A DNA stretch of 30,327 nucleotides. Origin: JANPEZ01 sp031423155 (GTDB lineage Bacteria; Actinomycetota; UBA4738; HRBIN12). Location of the stretch: the NCBI GenBank assembly GCA_031423155.1, contig JANPEZ010000067.1:1-30327 (forward strand), in the 5' to 3' direction. The notes under the pieces were generated by a model. It was not told the origin of the DNA, did not search any database, and saw only the letters and a list, made by a program, of their open reading frames with translations. The translations under genes were made by a program, and so were the position numbers. Positions 21,094-29,235 of this stretch are shown here, piece by piece (positions within the stretch are counted from its first letter, which is position 1; each line of letters starts with the position of its first letter).

Positions 21094-22400
21094 CGATTCA
21101 GGAGTCCGACCTGACCTACCAAGGGCTTGCGGGGCTGACCTGGCCGAAGCTGATCACGGACGTGCCCGGACCGGAGGCGATGGCCCGGATCGAGCGGGAC
21201 GCCAAGGTGACCTCGCCCTCTTTGCCCCGGGCTTACCCGTTCGTCCCGAAGCGTGGGGCCGGATCGATCCTCGAGGATGTCGACGGGAACATCTTCCTGG
21301 ACCTGAACGCGGGCATAGCGGTGACCTCCACCGGTCACTGTCACCCCGCGGTGGTCGAGGCGGTTCAGCGTCAGGCGAGCGAACTGCTCCACTACTCGGC
21401 GAGCGACTTCTACCTGCCGATCTACTCGGACGTTTGCGAGAGGCTCGACGCGATGGCGCCTTTCGGCGGCAAGCCGGCGCGTTCGTTCCTGACCAACAGC
21501 GGGACCGAGGCGGTCGAGGCGGCGATCAAGCTGGCGCGCTACGCGACCGGACGCCAGTACCTGATCGGGTTCTACGGCTCGTTCCACGGCCGCTCGATGG
21601 GAAGCGTCTCGCTTACGGCGTCCAAAGCGAAGTACCGGACCAATTTCGGGCCGATGCTGCCCAGCGTTTATCACTCCTTCTACGGCGACTTCGACTACCT
21701 GGAGCAGGTGCTGTTCAAGCGGATGGTCTCTCCGACCGAGGTCGCGGCGATCGTCGTCGAGTCCTGGCTGGGCGAGGGCGGCTATGTTCTGCCTCCCGAC
21801 GGCTGGTTCCGCTATCTGCGCGATCTATGCGACGAGCACGGCATCCTTCTCGTCTGCGACGAGGTTCAGTCTGGGATGGGTCGAAGCGGGACGATGTGGG
21901 CGATCGAGCAGGAGGGCGTGACGCCCGACGTTATCACTGCCGGCAAGGGGATCGCGAGCGGCCTGCCGCTCGGCGCGATGATCGCTCGCGACGACCTGAT
22001 GAACTGGGAGCTCGGGGCGCACGGCTCGACGTACGGCGGTTCGCCGCTTTCGTGTGCGGCGGCCCTGGCAACATTCGACGTGATAGAGAACGAGGGTCTG
22101 TTGGGCAACGCTTCGCGCGTCGGTGGCGTCTTCCTGGATGGCTTGCGGGGCATCGCTTCTCGTCATCCGATCGTCACCGAGGTTCGAGGCCGGGCTCTCT
22201 GGATCGGCATGTCCCTGACCGACCACGACACCGCTGCGGCCGTCGAGTTGGCCTCCTTCAAGCGCGGGCTGCTGATGCTCGGATGTGGCGACGACGCCAT
22301 CCGCATCTCCCCGGCGCTGAACTTCCGCGAGGACCAGGCAGAGGCAGCGCTCGAGATCTTCGAGGAGGCCGTCGCCGAGGTCGAGTCCGCGGGAGCCTGA
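21090..22400 (+). CDS. Class III PLP-dependent aminotransferase (GabT/ornithine type)
   Basis: 436 aa. The fold-type I class III motif is complete: NSGTEAVEAAIKLAR (136-150), SFHGRSMGSVS (164-174), LLVCDEVQSGMGRSG (253-267) with Asp257, and the PLP Lys286 (DVITAGKGIASGLPLG). It most resembles the acetylornithine/4-aminobutyrate family that removes a terminal amino group from GABA, ornithine or related amino acids. Placed directly after P5C dehydrogenase with a GTGA overlap, ornithine (giving P5C) or an omega-amino acid (giving a semialdehyde) are the best guesses. The exact substrate cannot be read. Confidence 0.9.
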   Translation: MTIQESDLTYQGLAGLTWPKLITDVPGPEAMARIERDAKVTSPSLPRAYPFVPKRGAGSILEDVDGNIFLDLNAGIAVTSTGHCHPAVVEAVQRQASELLHYSASDFYLPIYSDVCERLDAMAPFGGKPARSFLTNSGTEAVEAAIKLARYATGRQYLIGFYGSFHGRSMGSVSLTASKAKYRTNFGPMLPSVYHSFYGDFDYLEQVLFKRMVSPTEVAAIVVESWLGEGGYVLPPDGWFRYLRDLCDEHGILLVCDEVQSGMGRSGTMWAIEQEGVTPDVITAGKGIASGLPLGAMIARDDLMNWELGAHGSTYGGSPLSCAAALATFDVIENEGLLGNASRVGGVFLDGLRGIASRHPIVTEVRGRALWIGMSLTDHDTAAAVELASFKRGLLMLGCGDDAIRISPALNFREDQAEAALEIFEEAVAEVESAGA

Positions 22401-22796
22401 GTGGCGCTCGAGCCCTCGACCCTCACGTTCGACTGCGCCGACCCCATTCGAGTTGCGACCTTCTGGGCCGCTGCCCTCGGCTACGACGTGGAGGACGCGG
22501 ATGCGACGGAGGCATACCTGAGTGATCCGTCCGGCCGCACGGCTGGGATCTTCCTCCAGGCGGTACCCGAGCCGAAGGTCGCGAAGAACCGCGTCCACCT
22601 GGATGTGCGTCCGACCGGCTCGATGGCCGAGGAGGTCGAGCGGTTGAAGTCCCTCGGCGCGACCGAACGTGGGTTCATCGACAAGCCCGCGAGCGCCGTC
22701 GATGGGCAAGCCACCTTCTGGACCCAGATGCGCGATCCCGAGGGCAACGAGTTCTGCGTCCTTCGCGGGCCCGACGACGGCTGGAGACCCGAGTGA
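22401..22796 (+). CDS. VOC-superfamily (glyoxalase-like) protein
   Basis: 131 aa, single VOC module of the glyoxalase-like group common in Actinomycetota. TLTFDCADPIRVATFWAAAL opens the first beta-alpha-beta unit, RVHLDVRP the second, and QMRDPEGNEFCVLRG is the usual C-terminal strand. The Asp, His and Glu residues in these positions may or may not bind metal. The GTG start directly abuts the stop of the aminotransferase. Its end overlaps the CoA-transferase A gene by GTGA. Substrate unknown; an isomerase, epimerase or binding role is possible. Confidence 0.8.
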   Translation: MALEPSTLTFDCADPIRVATFWAAALGYDVEDADATEAYLSDPSGRTAGIFLQAVPEPKVAKNRVHLDVRPTGSMAEEVERLKSLGATERGFIDKPASAVDGQATFWTQMRDPEGNEFCVLRGPDDGWRPE

Positions 22797-23713
22797 TCTC
22801 GAAGGTCACTACGATGCACGATGCCGTCGCGGAGCTGGTGCGCGACGGCGACACGGTCGCCATCGAAGGTTTCACTCACCTCATCTGCTTCGCGGCCGGA
22901 CACGAGATCATCCGGCAAGGCCGTCGCGACCTTACGCTGGCCCGCATGACGCCTGACGTCGTTTACGACCAGATGATCGGTGCGGGCGTCGCCAAGAAGC
23001 TGATCTTCAGCTGGATGGGCAACCCCGGAGTGGGGAACCTGCACGCGGTGCGCCGCCGCATCGAGAAGTCCGACCCCGCCCCGCTCGAGATAGAGGAGTA
23101 CTCGCACTTCGGGATGGTCTGCCGTTACATGGCCGGCGCGGCGAACCTTCCGTTCTTCCCGATCCGCAGCTACTACGAGTCCGACATCCCGAGCGTCAAT
23201 CCGAAGATCGTGCCGATGGCATCGCCTTACGACCCGGCCGATCAGGTCTACGTGGTCCCGCCGTTGAAGCCCGACGTGGCCATCGTCCACGCGCAGCGGG
23301 CCGACGCTAGCGGCGATGCGCAGATCTGGGGGCTCCTCGGGTGTCAGAAGGAGGCCGCCTTCGCCGCGAAGCGTGTGATCGTCGTATGCGAGGAGATCGT
23401 CGAAGAGTCCGTGATCCGCCGTGACCCTAACCGAACGGTCATCCCGAGCGTCGTCGTCGACGCCGTCGTCGAGGAACCCTTCGCCTGTCACCCGAGCTTC
23501 GCCCAGGGCTACTACGACCGAGACAACGCGTTCTACCTCAAGTGGGACGAGATCGCGAAGGACCCCGACAGCCTGGACGCCTGGTACCGCGAGTGGGTGT
23601 TCGGCCTGGCGAACCACTCCGAGTACGTCGAGAAGATGGGCGTGGCCTACTGGGACAACCTGCGTCCCGAAGAGGCCCTTTCGGGCGAAGTGAACTACGG
23701 GCGGTACTCGTGA
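22793..23713 (+). CDS. CoA-transferase subunit A (3-oxoadipate/glutaconate type)
   Basis: 306 aa. Sequence blocks EGFTHLICFAAGHEIIRQGR, LARMTPDVVYDQMIGAG and FSWMGNPGVGNLH are very close to CatI, the A subunit of 3-oxoadipate CoA-transferase of Pseudomonas knackmussii as I recall it, and to other family I CoA-transferase A subunits. It would form a heteromer with the next gene product and move CoA from a donor such as succinyl-CoA to a dicarboxylate. A C-terminal stretch of about 40 residues (NHSEYVEKMGVAYWDNLRPE) is less familiar. The start GTG overlaps the VOC stop. No other beta-ketoadipate genes are near, so the true acid may differ. Confidence 0.85.
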   Translation: MISKVTTMHDAVAELVRDGDTVAIEGFTHLICFAAGHEIIRQGRRDLTLARMTPDVVYDQMIGAGVAKKLIFSWMGNPGVGNLHAVRRRIEKSDPAPLEIEEYSHFGMVCRYMAGAANLPFFPIRSYYESDIPSVNPKIVPMASPYDPADQVYVVPPLKPDVAIVHAQRADASGDAQIWGLLGCQKEAAFAAKRVIVVCEEIVEESVIRRDPNRTVIPSVVVDAVVEEPFACHPSFAQGYYDRDNAFYLKWDEIAKDPDSLDAWYREWVFGLANHSEYVEKMGVAYWDNLRPEEALSGEVNYGRYS

Positions 23714-24474
23714 GCGACTACTCCAAGTCCGAGATCATGATCGCCGCGAGTGCGCGGCTGCTTGAGCAGGCTTCGAACTGCTTCGTTGGAGTGGGATTGC
23801 CCAACATCGTCTGCAACCTGGCCCAGCGCACGGTCTCTCCTGAACTGCAGCTCGTGTACGAATCGGGCGTATTCGGGGCCCGGCCCGAACGTCTGCCGCT
23901 CTCTATCGGGGATCCCACGCTGGTGACGGGCGCCACCGCGGTGACGAGCATGTTCGAGCTGTTCGCTTTCTACCTCCAGGCGGGGCTGATCGACGTCGCC
24001 TTCCTGGGAGGGGCTCAGATCGACAGGTTCGGGAACCTCAACACCACGATCATCGGCGACTACGCGACTCCGAAAGTTCGCCTGCCGGGTTCGGGAGGAG
24101 CGTGCGAGATCGCGATCCACGCCAAGCAGATCCTGGTGATCATGCGTCAGGCTCAGCGCTCCTTCGTCGAGGAGCTGGACTTCAGGACCTCGCCGGGTCA
24201 CAGCGGAGATCCCGCTCGCGACGCCGCCCGGGGCTGGCACGGCAGCGGACCGACCAACGTGGTGACCGACATGGGTACGTATGTCTTCGACACCGCAACC
24301 GGCGAGATGACTCTCGTCACGCTGCACCCCGGTGTGTCGCTCGAGGATGTCCGCGCGAACATGGGATGGGACCCGAGGGTCTCTCCCGAACTCGGCGAGA
24401 CGGTTGCCCCGAGCCCTGAGGAGTTGCGCTTGATCCGCGAGGAGCTCGATCCGGCCGGCGTCTACACGAAGTAG
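23710..24474 (+). CDS. CoA-transferase subunit B (3-oxoadipate/glutaconate type)
   Basis: 254 aa, partner of the preceding gene (GTGA overlap). FVGVGLPNIVCNLAQRT leads to VYESGVFGARPERLPLSIGD, where Glu51 is the catalytic glutamate that forms the glutamyl-CoA thioester. INxTIIGD-type and KVRLPGSGGACEIA segments agree with CatJ-like subunits. The GTG at 23710 is chosen because the family begins at this point and it overlaps the upstream stop; the open frame extending back to 23542 is a shadow of subunit A. Confidence 0.87.
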   Translation: MSDYSKSEIMIAASARLLEQASNCFVGVGLPNIVCNLAQRTVSPELQLVYESGVFGARPERLPLSIGDPTLVTGATAVTSMFELFAFYLQAGLIDVAFLGGAQIDRFGNLNTTIIGDYATPKVRLPGSGGACEIAIHAKQILVIMRQAQRSFVEELDFRTSPGHSGDPARDAARGWHGSGPTNVVTDMGTYVFDTATGEMTLVTLHPGVSLEDVRANMGWDPRVSPELGETVAPSPEELRLIREELDPAGVYTK

Positions 24475-24484
24475 GCTCGCTGAC

Positions 24485-24652
24485 GTGGAGAAGCAGAACC
24501 CGCCGAACGACGATCCCTGGGCTAGGCCCTCCGAGCCCGAACCCGAGCCCGCCTGGGCCGAGGAGATACGAGCGCGTCGCGCCGCCCGCGCGGACAAGCT
24601 GAAGGACGTGTTCGGCGGGGTCGCATCCGACGACGGGGAGCTATGGAAGTGA
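24485..24652 (+). CDS. 55-aa small acidic/basic two-part protein
   Basis: A GTG 10 nt after the CoA-transferase stop opens a 55-residue frame: a Pro/Glu/Asp-rich start (NPPNDDPWARPSEPEPEPAW), an Arg/Ala helix (EEIRARRAARADKLKDVFGG) and an acidic end. It fills the only gap in the operon and overlaps the next start by 10 bp, so it probably couples translation across the junction. No family is recognised. It could be a small regulatory or assembly protein of the CoA-transferase or aminotransferase. Confidence 0.5.
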   Translation: MEKQNPPNDDPWARPSEPEPEPAWAEEIRARRAARADKLKDVFGGVASDDGELWK

Positions 24653-25959
24653 GTCATGTCTTTCCGAGGGTGCTGAACCGAGCTTTGCCCACGGCTGTTG
24701 CGGCGGAAGGAGCTTGGATCACCGACTCGGACGGCAAGCGCTATCTGGACGGCGCGGGCGGTGCCATCGTCATGAACGTTGGCCACGGCGACCGGGAGCT
24801 GATCGAAGCGGCCACTAGCCAGCTCGCCAAGACGCAGTACGTCCACGGCACCATGTTCACGACCGAGGCCCTTGAGACCTACGCCGGCCAGGTCGCCCCT
24901 CTTCTGCCGATGGAGGGCGCGAGGATCTACCCGGTCTCCGGCGGAAGCGAGGCCGTTGAGACCGCGCTGAAACTCGCGCGCTCGTATCACCTTGCTCGCG
25001 GCGAGTCGGCCCGTACCACGGTCATCGCAAGGCGCACCTCCTACCACGGGAACACGCTGGGAGCGCTGGACGCATCCGGAAAGGAGCCGCTGCGCAAGCC
25101 CTACTCGCCCTGGCTCGGTCGCTTCCCCCACGCGCCGCGCGCCTACGAGTACAGGTGTGAGAACCCTCGCCATCCTGAGGGCTGCGGAGCCTGGCACGCC
25201 GGGGAGCTCGAACGGATGATCCAGCAGGCCGGACCCGAGACGGTCGCGGCCTTCATCGCCGAGCCGGTCGCGGGAGCGACCCTAGGCGCCGCGGTGCCGA
25301 GCCAGGACTACTGGTCCTCGGTCGTCGAGGTCTGCCGCAGGTACGGGATCCTCGTGATCGCCGATGAGGTCATGACCGGCTTCGGGCGCACCGGCAGCTG
25401 GTTCGGGATGGACAACTGGTCGATCCGTCCGGACATACTGACCGCCGGCAAGGGTTCGACGAGCGGCTACGTTCCCTTCGGCTTCGCGGCCGCCAGCGGC
25501 GAGGTCTTCGACGCGGTGGCATCGACCGGATTCGTCCATGGCTTCACCTGGTCGCACAACGCGCTGGGGGCCGCGGTAGGAAGTGCGGTGATCCGGCGGC
25601 TGCGCGAGGGAGGCCTGCTCGAGCGCTCGGGCGAACTCGGGCCCCGCTTGCTCGGCAGCTTGTCGGCCGCCCTCTCCGATGACCGATCGGTCGGGGAAGT
25701 GCGTGGCATCGGCATGATGATCGGCATCGAACTGGTGCGAGATCGTGACAGCGCCGAGCCCTTCCCTCGATCGGAGCAGATCACCGAGAAGGTCACGGCG
25801 GCCGCCCGCGATGCAGGTCTGCTCCTCTACTCGAGCACCGGGCATGTAGATGGCGCTACCGGTGATCTGATCATGCTCGGTCCACCGTTCTGCCTCACGG
25901 ACGAAGAGGCCGTGACGATGGTGGAACGGACCGTCGCGGCGATACGTTCGGTGGCGTGA
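24643..25959 (+). CDS. Class III PLP-dependent aminotransferase (second paralogue)
   Basis: 438 aa. Motifs: PVSGGSEAVETALKLAR (97-113), RRTSYHGNTLGAL (130-142), LVIADEVMTGFGRTG (237-251) with Asp241, and PLP Lys270 (ILTAGKGSTSGYVPFG). It is a distinct branch from the aminotransferase at 21090: the small domain and substrate loop differ and an insertion YRCENPRHPEGCGAWHA (170-186) carries two Cys and two His. It belongs to the broad omega-amino-acid/beta-alanine/diamine-type group. The ATG at 24643 has GGGGAG just 2 nt upstream and overlaps the small ORF. Substrate uncertain. Confidence 0.88.
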   Translation: MEVSHVFPRVLNRALPTAVAAEGAWITDSDGKRYLDGAGGAIVMNVGHGDRELIEAATSQLAKTQYVHGTMFTTEALETYAGQVAPLLPMEGARIYPVSGGSEAVETALKLARSYHLARGESARTTVIARRTSYHGNTLGALDASGKEPLRKPYSPWLGRFPHAPRAYEYRCENPRHPEGCGAWHAGELERMIQQAGPETVAAFIAEPVAGATLGAAVPSQDYWSSVVEVCRRYGILVIADEVMTGFGRTGSWFGMDNWSIRPDILTAGKGSTSGYVPFGFAAASGEVFDAVASTGFVHGFTWSHNALGAAVGSAVIRRLREGGLLERSGELGPRLLGSLSAALSDDRSVGEVRGIGMMIGIELVRDRDSAEPFPRSEQITEKVTAAARDAGLLLYSSTGHVDGATGDLIMLGPPFCLTDEEAVTMVERTVAAIRSVA

Positions 25960-27020
25960 GCCGAACCGTCGGACTCGTCGTCTGCGCCGGGGCCGCGATC
26001 TACGACCACGGGCCGCAGCACCCGCTGCGTCCGGAGAGGGTCTTGCTGACTTGGAAGTTGATCGAGGCCTACGGGCTCGACCGGCTGCCCAACGTCACCA
26101 GGATGGGGTGCGATCCGGCGGCCGACGATGAGTTGGAGCTGGTCCACACGAGGGACTTCATCGAGGCCACCAAGAAGGCTGGTGAGGGCGAGCGTGGCCC
26201 GTTCGCCCAGTGGGGATACGGTCCGGGCGACAACCCGATCTTCCCTCGGATGCACGAGGCCGGAGCGTTGGTAGCGGGCGCGACGCGGTCTGCGGCGCAA
26301 GCCGTCTGGGAGGGAAACCTAGAGCACGCATTCAACGCGGCGGGTGGGCTTCATCATTCGATGCCCTCGCGCGCATCCGGATTCTGCGTTTACAACGACC
26401 CGGCGGTCGCGATCGCCTGGCTCCTGAAGGCCGGTGCGAAGAGAGTTGCATATGTGGACGTGGACGTTCATCACGGCGACGGCGTGCAGGCGATCTTCTA
26501 CTCCGACCCGAGGGTTCTGACCGCCTCCATCCACGAGTCGGGCTCGTACCTGTTCCCCGGAACCGGCTTCGCCGATGAGACGGGAAGCGGTGAAGGCACC
26601 GGGACCGCCATCAACGTTCCGCTCGAGCCGGGTACCGGCGATGAAGAGTGGCTGGAGGCGTTCCGCGGCCGGATACTTCCTGCCGTCCGCGATTTCGAGC
26701 CGGAGGTTCTCCTTACCCAGCTCGGTTGCGATACGCACCTGAGCGATCCCCTGGCGAACCTTCGACTAACGACGCGCGCCTACCGGGAGGCGGCCCGAGA
26801 CCTGCATCGGCTGGCGCATGAGGAGGCAGGTGGCCGGTGGGTGGCGACCGGCGGCGGTGGCTATCAGTGGGCCAGCGTGGTCCCTCGCGCCTGGACCATC
26901 GCCTTCGCCGAGATGGCAGGGGTCGACATCGCGGACGAGCTTCCGCGAGACTGGGTGGATCTGGCGACCGCGAAGGCGGGTTCTCCGATCCCTGAAACAC
27001 TCAGCGAGGAGGCATCGTGA
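25956..27020 (+). CDS. AcuC-like histone-deacetylase-family amidohydrolase
   Basis: 354 aa, one deacetylase domain. The opening DHGPQHPLRPERVLLTWKLI and ELVHTRDFI are AcuC-like. Catalytic His133-His134 (GLHHSMPSRASGFCVYND), zinc ligands Asp170, His172 (VDVDVHHGDG) and Asp259 (LGCDTHLSDPL), and the transition-state Tyr303 (GGGGYQ) are all intact. Family members remove acetyl groups from protein lysines (AcuC on acetyl-CoA synthetase) or from acetylpolyamines. Next to two aminotransferases and a CoA-transferase, a small acetylated amine is a plausible alternative substrate. It overlaps both neighbours by GTGA. Confidence 0.87.
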   Translation: MSRTVGLVVCAGAAIYDHGPQHPLRPERVLLTWKLIEAYGLDRLPNVTRMGCDPAADDELELVHTRDFIEATKKAGEGERGPFAQWGYGPGDNPIFPRMHEAGALVAGATRSAAQAVWEGNLEHAFNAAGGLHHSMPSRASGFCVYNDPAVAIAWLLKAGAKRVAYVDVDVHHGDGVQAIFYSDPRVLTASIHESGSYLFPGTGFADETGSGEGTGTAINVPLEPGTGDEEWLEAFRGRILPAVRDFEPEVLLTQLGCDTHLSDPLANLRLTTRAYREAARDLHRLAHEEAGGRWVATGGGGYQWASVVPRAWTIAFAEMAGVDIADELPRDWVDLATAKAGSPIPETLSEEAS

Positions 27021-28444
27021 CCGCACGGACCCGACTCGTATGCACGCTTGGGCCGGCCAGCGCCACGAAGAAGATGGTGCGCGGTCTGGTCGAGGCCGGG
27101 GCCACCGTCTTCCGGATCAACGTCTCGCACGGGACGGCCGAGGATCACTTGCGCGCGGTCGCTCTCGTTCGGGAAGCGGAGGCCGACACCGGTCTCGCGC
27201 TGGGGGTCCTAGCCGACCTCCCCGGACCCAAGGTTCGCCTGGGCCCGCTCGAACCCGATCCCGTCAAGCTTTCGCCGGGCCAGGTATTCCGCCTGCGGCC
27301 CGGCGGACCGGGCGACTCGACGGGTGCGGCGACCACCTACCCGGGGCTCGGCGGCGATCTGTCGCTCGGCGACAGGGTGCTGCTCGCCGACGGAGCGGTG
27401 GAGCTTTCCGTCACGGCTATCGAAGGGGACGTCGTCGTCACCGAGTGTGTTCGCGGCGGGGTCGTGCGTTCCAGGCAGGGTGTGAATGTTCCCGCCGAGC
27501 GGTTGGCGCTTCCCGCGATCACCGATCGTGATCGGCAGGCCCTGGCGACGATGCTGGAAGCCGGAGTCGACCTGATCGCGCAGTCCTTCGTCAGAGAGGC
27601 GTCCGACGTCGAAGAGATGCGCGAACTCATCGGTGAACGCAGGGTTCCGATAGTCGCCAAGATCGAGACCAAGCCGGCGGTCGATCACATCGACGAGATC
27701 CTGCTGGCGGCCGACGCCATCATGGTCGCCCGCGGCGATCTGGGTGTCGAGCTGCCCATGGAGGAGATCCCGCTCCTTCAGAAGGACCTCATGCGGGCCG
27801 CGAGAGCGATCGGAAAGCCGGTGGTCGTCGCCACTCAGATGCTCGAGTCGATGATCAAGGCGCCCCGACCGACGCGCGCCGAGGCCACCGACGTCGCCAA
27901 TGCCGTTCTCGACGGGGCCGACGCGATCATGCTCTCGGGAGAGACGGCCATCGGGGACTACCCCTTCGAGGCCGCCTCCGCCGCAACGCGCATCGCGAGC
28001 GCGGTCGAGGCCCGAGGCGACGACTATCGCGCCGCCCAACCTGAATGCGCGCATGTTGGAGAGGCCGCCGCCGTCGCACATGCCGCCGCCGCGGTCGCTC
28101 GGGGCGACAGGGAGTTGGCCGCGATCTCCTGCTACACCGAGACCGGGCGGACGGCGGCACTGCTCTCGTCAGAGCGTCCTCCCGTCCCGATCGTGGCTTT
28201 CATCCCCGATCCGGCTGTCAGGCGGGCCAACACACTCCTTTGGGGCGTCGTATCGCTCCCCGCCCAGATCCCGGCGGACACCGACGCCATGATCGCTCTG
28301 ATGGATCTGGGGCTTCGCGAGGCAGGGTTGGCCGGGGTCGGCGACACTGTGGTTATGGCCGCGTCCTCACCCGCTGGCCGCACTCATACGAACATGCTCA
28401 AGGTTCACCACGTCGGCGATCCTTCGTGGCCTGAGTCGACTTGA
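27017..28444 (+). CDS. pyk: Pyruvate kinase
   Basis: 475 aa, full length. It makes pyruvate and ATP from PEP and ADP. TLGPAS (10-15), FRINVSHG (the usual form is RLNFSHG), ADLPGPKVR, VAKIETK and MVARGDLGVELP (metal and phosphate site) are present, and TQMLESMIKAPRPTRAEATD is the signature helix. The C-terminal domain ends with the usual TNMLKVHHVG. The GTG start overlaps the AcuC stop. Being last in a catabolic operon is unusual for this glycolytic enzyme. Its last 47 bp are also the antisense of the end of the SDR gene. Confidence 0.96.
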   Translation: MTARTRLVCTLGPASATKKMVRGLVEAGATVFRINVSHGTAEDHLRAVALVREAEADTGLALGVLADLPGPKVRLGPLEPDPVKLSPGQVFRLRPGGPGDSTGAATTYPGLGGDLSLGDRVLLADGAVELSVTAIEGDVVVTECVRGGVVRSRQGVNVPAERLALPAITDRDRQALATMLEAGVDLIAQSFVREASDVEEMRELIGERRVPIVAKIETKPAVDHIDEILLAADAIMVARGDLGVELPMEEIPLLQKDLMRAARAIGKPVVVATQMLESMIKAPRPTRAEATDVANAVLDGADAIMLSGETAIGDYPFEAASAATRIASAVEARGDDYRAAQPECAHVGEAAAVAHAAAAVARGDRELAAISCYTETGRTAALLSSERPPVPIVAFIPDPAVRRANTLLWGVVSLPAQIPADTDAMIALMDLGLREAGLAGVGDTVVMAASSPAGRTHTNMLKVHHVGDPSWPEST

Positions 28445-29210
28445 ATCCGGCCGACCGTATCGACCTCACGCCCCAGCGGTAGAGCGGGGGGGTGATGACT
28501 CTGAACGCTTGCAGCGGAGCGATCCAGCGAGGCACGGAGACCTCCGGACCCGCGCCTTCGCGCACCGCCTTGACGATGGCATCAGCGACGCGTTCGACCT
28601 TCATCACCAGTCGAGGTGGGACGTGGTCCTGCGGGAACCCCTCGGTCGACACGAGGCCGGGGTTCACCGAAGTTATCCGCACCCCGTGGTCCAGGGCCTC
28701 GTAATGGAGCGATTCGCTGAAAGCGACGACGCCGTGTTTGGTCGCCGAGTAGATCGCCGCTCCCGGAGGTGCGAAGCGCCCCGCGAGTGAAGCGACGTTG
28801 ACGATGTGTCCGCGACGCCGGGCCTGCATACCGGGCAGGAACGCCCGGGTCCCGAACATCACTCCGAGGAGATTCACGCGGACCACCTTCTCGATCTGCT
28901 CGTAGCTCAGATCGATCAGCGATCCTCCTCCTGGAACGCCTGCAGAATTGACCAGCACATCGCACGGGCCGAAGGCCTCCTCGACGACCGAAGGCAGCGC
29001 GGAGACTCGTTCGGGATCGGTGACATCACACTTGACGGCCAGCGCGACCCCGCCTCGTTGCTCGATCGTCTCGGCCAGCTCCTCGAGCCTGTCCAGGCGC
29101 CTGGCGACCAGAACCACCTTTGCCCCGGCCTTGGCGAGGGCAAGGGCCGTCGCCTCTCCGATCCCGGAGGAAGCGCCGGCTACCACGGCTACGGAACCCC
29201 TCAGCTGCAC
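28398..29210 (-). CDS. Short-chain dehydrogenase/reductase
   Basis: 270 aa, classical SDR. The cofactor motif is AGASSGIG (11-18, Ala for the usual Thr), DVTDPERV at 62-69 follows the adenine site, NSAG at 88-91, and the catalytic Ser141, Tyr154 and Lys158 (YSATK) are intact. Arg37-Arg38 after strand 2 favour NADP(H). The C-terminal ~50 residues (WIAPLQAFRVITPPLYRWGV) are hydrophobic and basic, suggesting membrane contact as in lipid-acting SDRs. GTG at 29210 follows GGAGGAG. The 3' end overlaps the pyruvate kinase gene by 47 bp. Substrate unknown. Confidence 0.9.
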   Translation of the reverse strand: MQLRGSVAVVAGASSGIGEATALALAKAGAKVVLVARRLDRLEELAETIEQRGGVALAVKCDVTDPERVSALPSVVEEAFGPCDVLVNSAGVPGGGSLIDLSYEQIEKVVRVNLLGVMFGTRAFLPGMQARRRGHIVNVASLAGRFAPPGAAIYSATKHGVVAFSESLHYEALDHGVRITSVNPGLVSTEGFPQDHVPPRLVMKVERVADAIVKAVREGAGPEVSVPRWIAPLQAFRVITPPLYRWGVRSIRSAGFKSTQATKDRRRGEP

Positions 29211-29220
29211 GTGCTCCTCC

Positions 29221-29226
29221 TAGACT
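29221..29226 (+). promoter_or_regulatory. -10 motif of the phosphatase-family gene
   Basis: TAGACT ends 9 nt before the ATG at 29236 and lies inside the 25-bp gap between two divergent genes, overlapping the SDR ribosome site on the other strand. Confidence 0.45.
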
Positions 29227-29235
29227 GGACGGCAG

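Noticed and set aside
23695..25197. 500-codon minus-strand open frame
   Set aside because: It lies antisense to CoA-transferase B and the second aminotransferase, both with full motifs. Long antisense frames are expected at this GC content.
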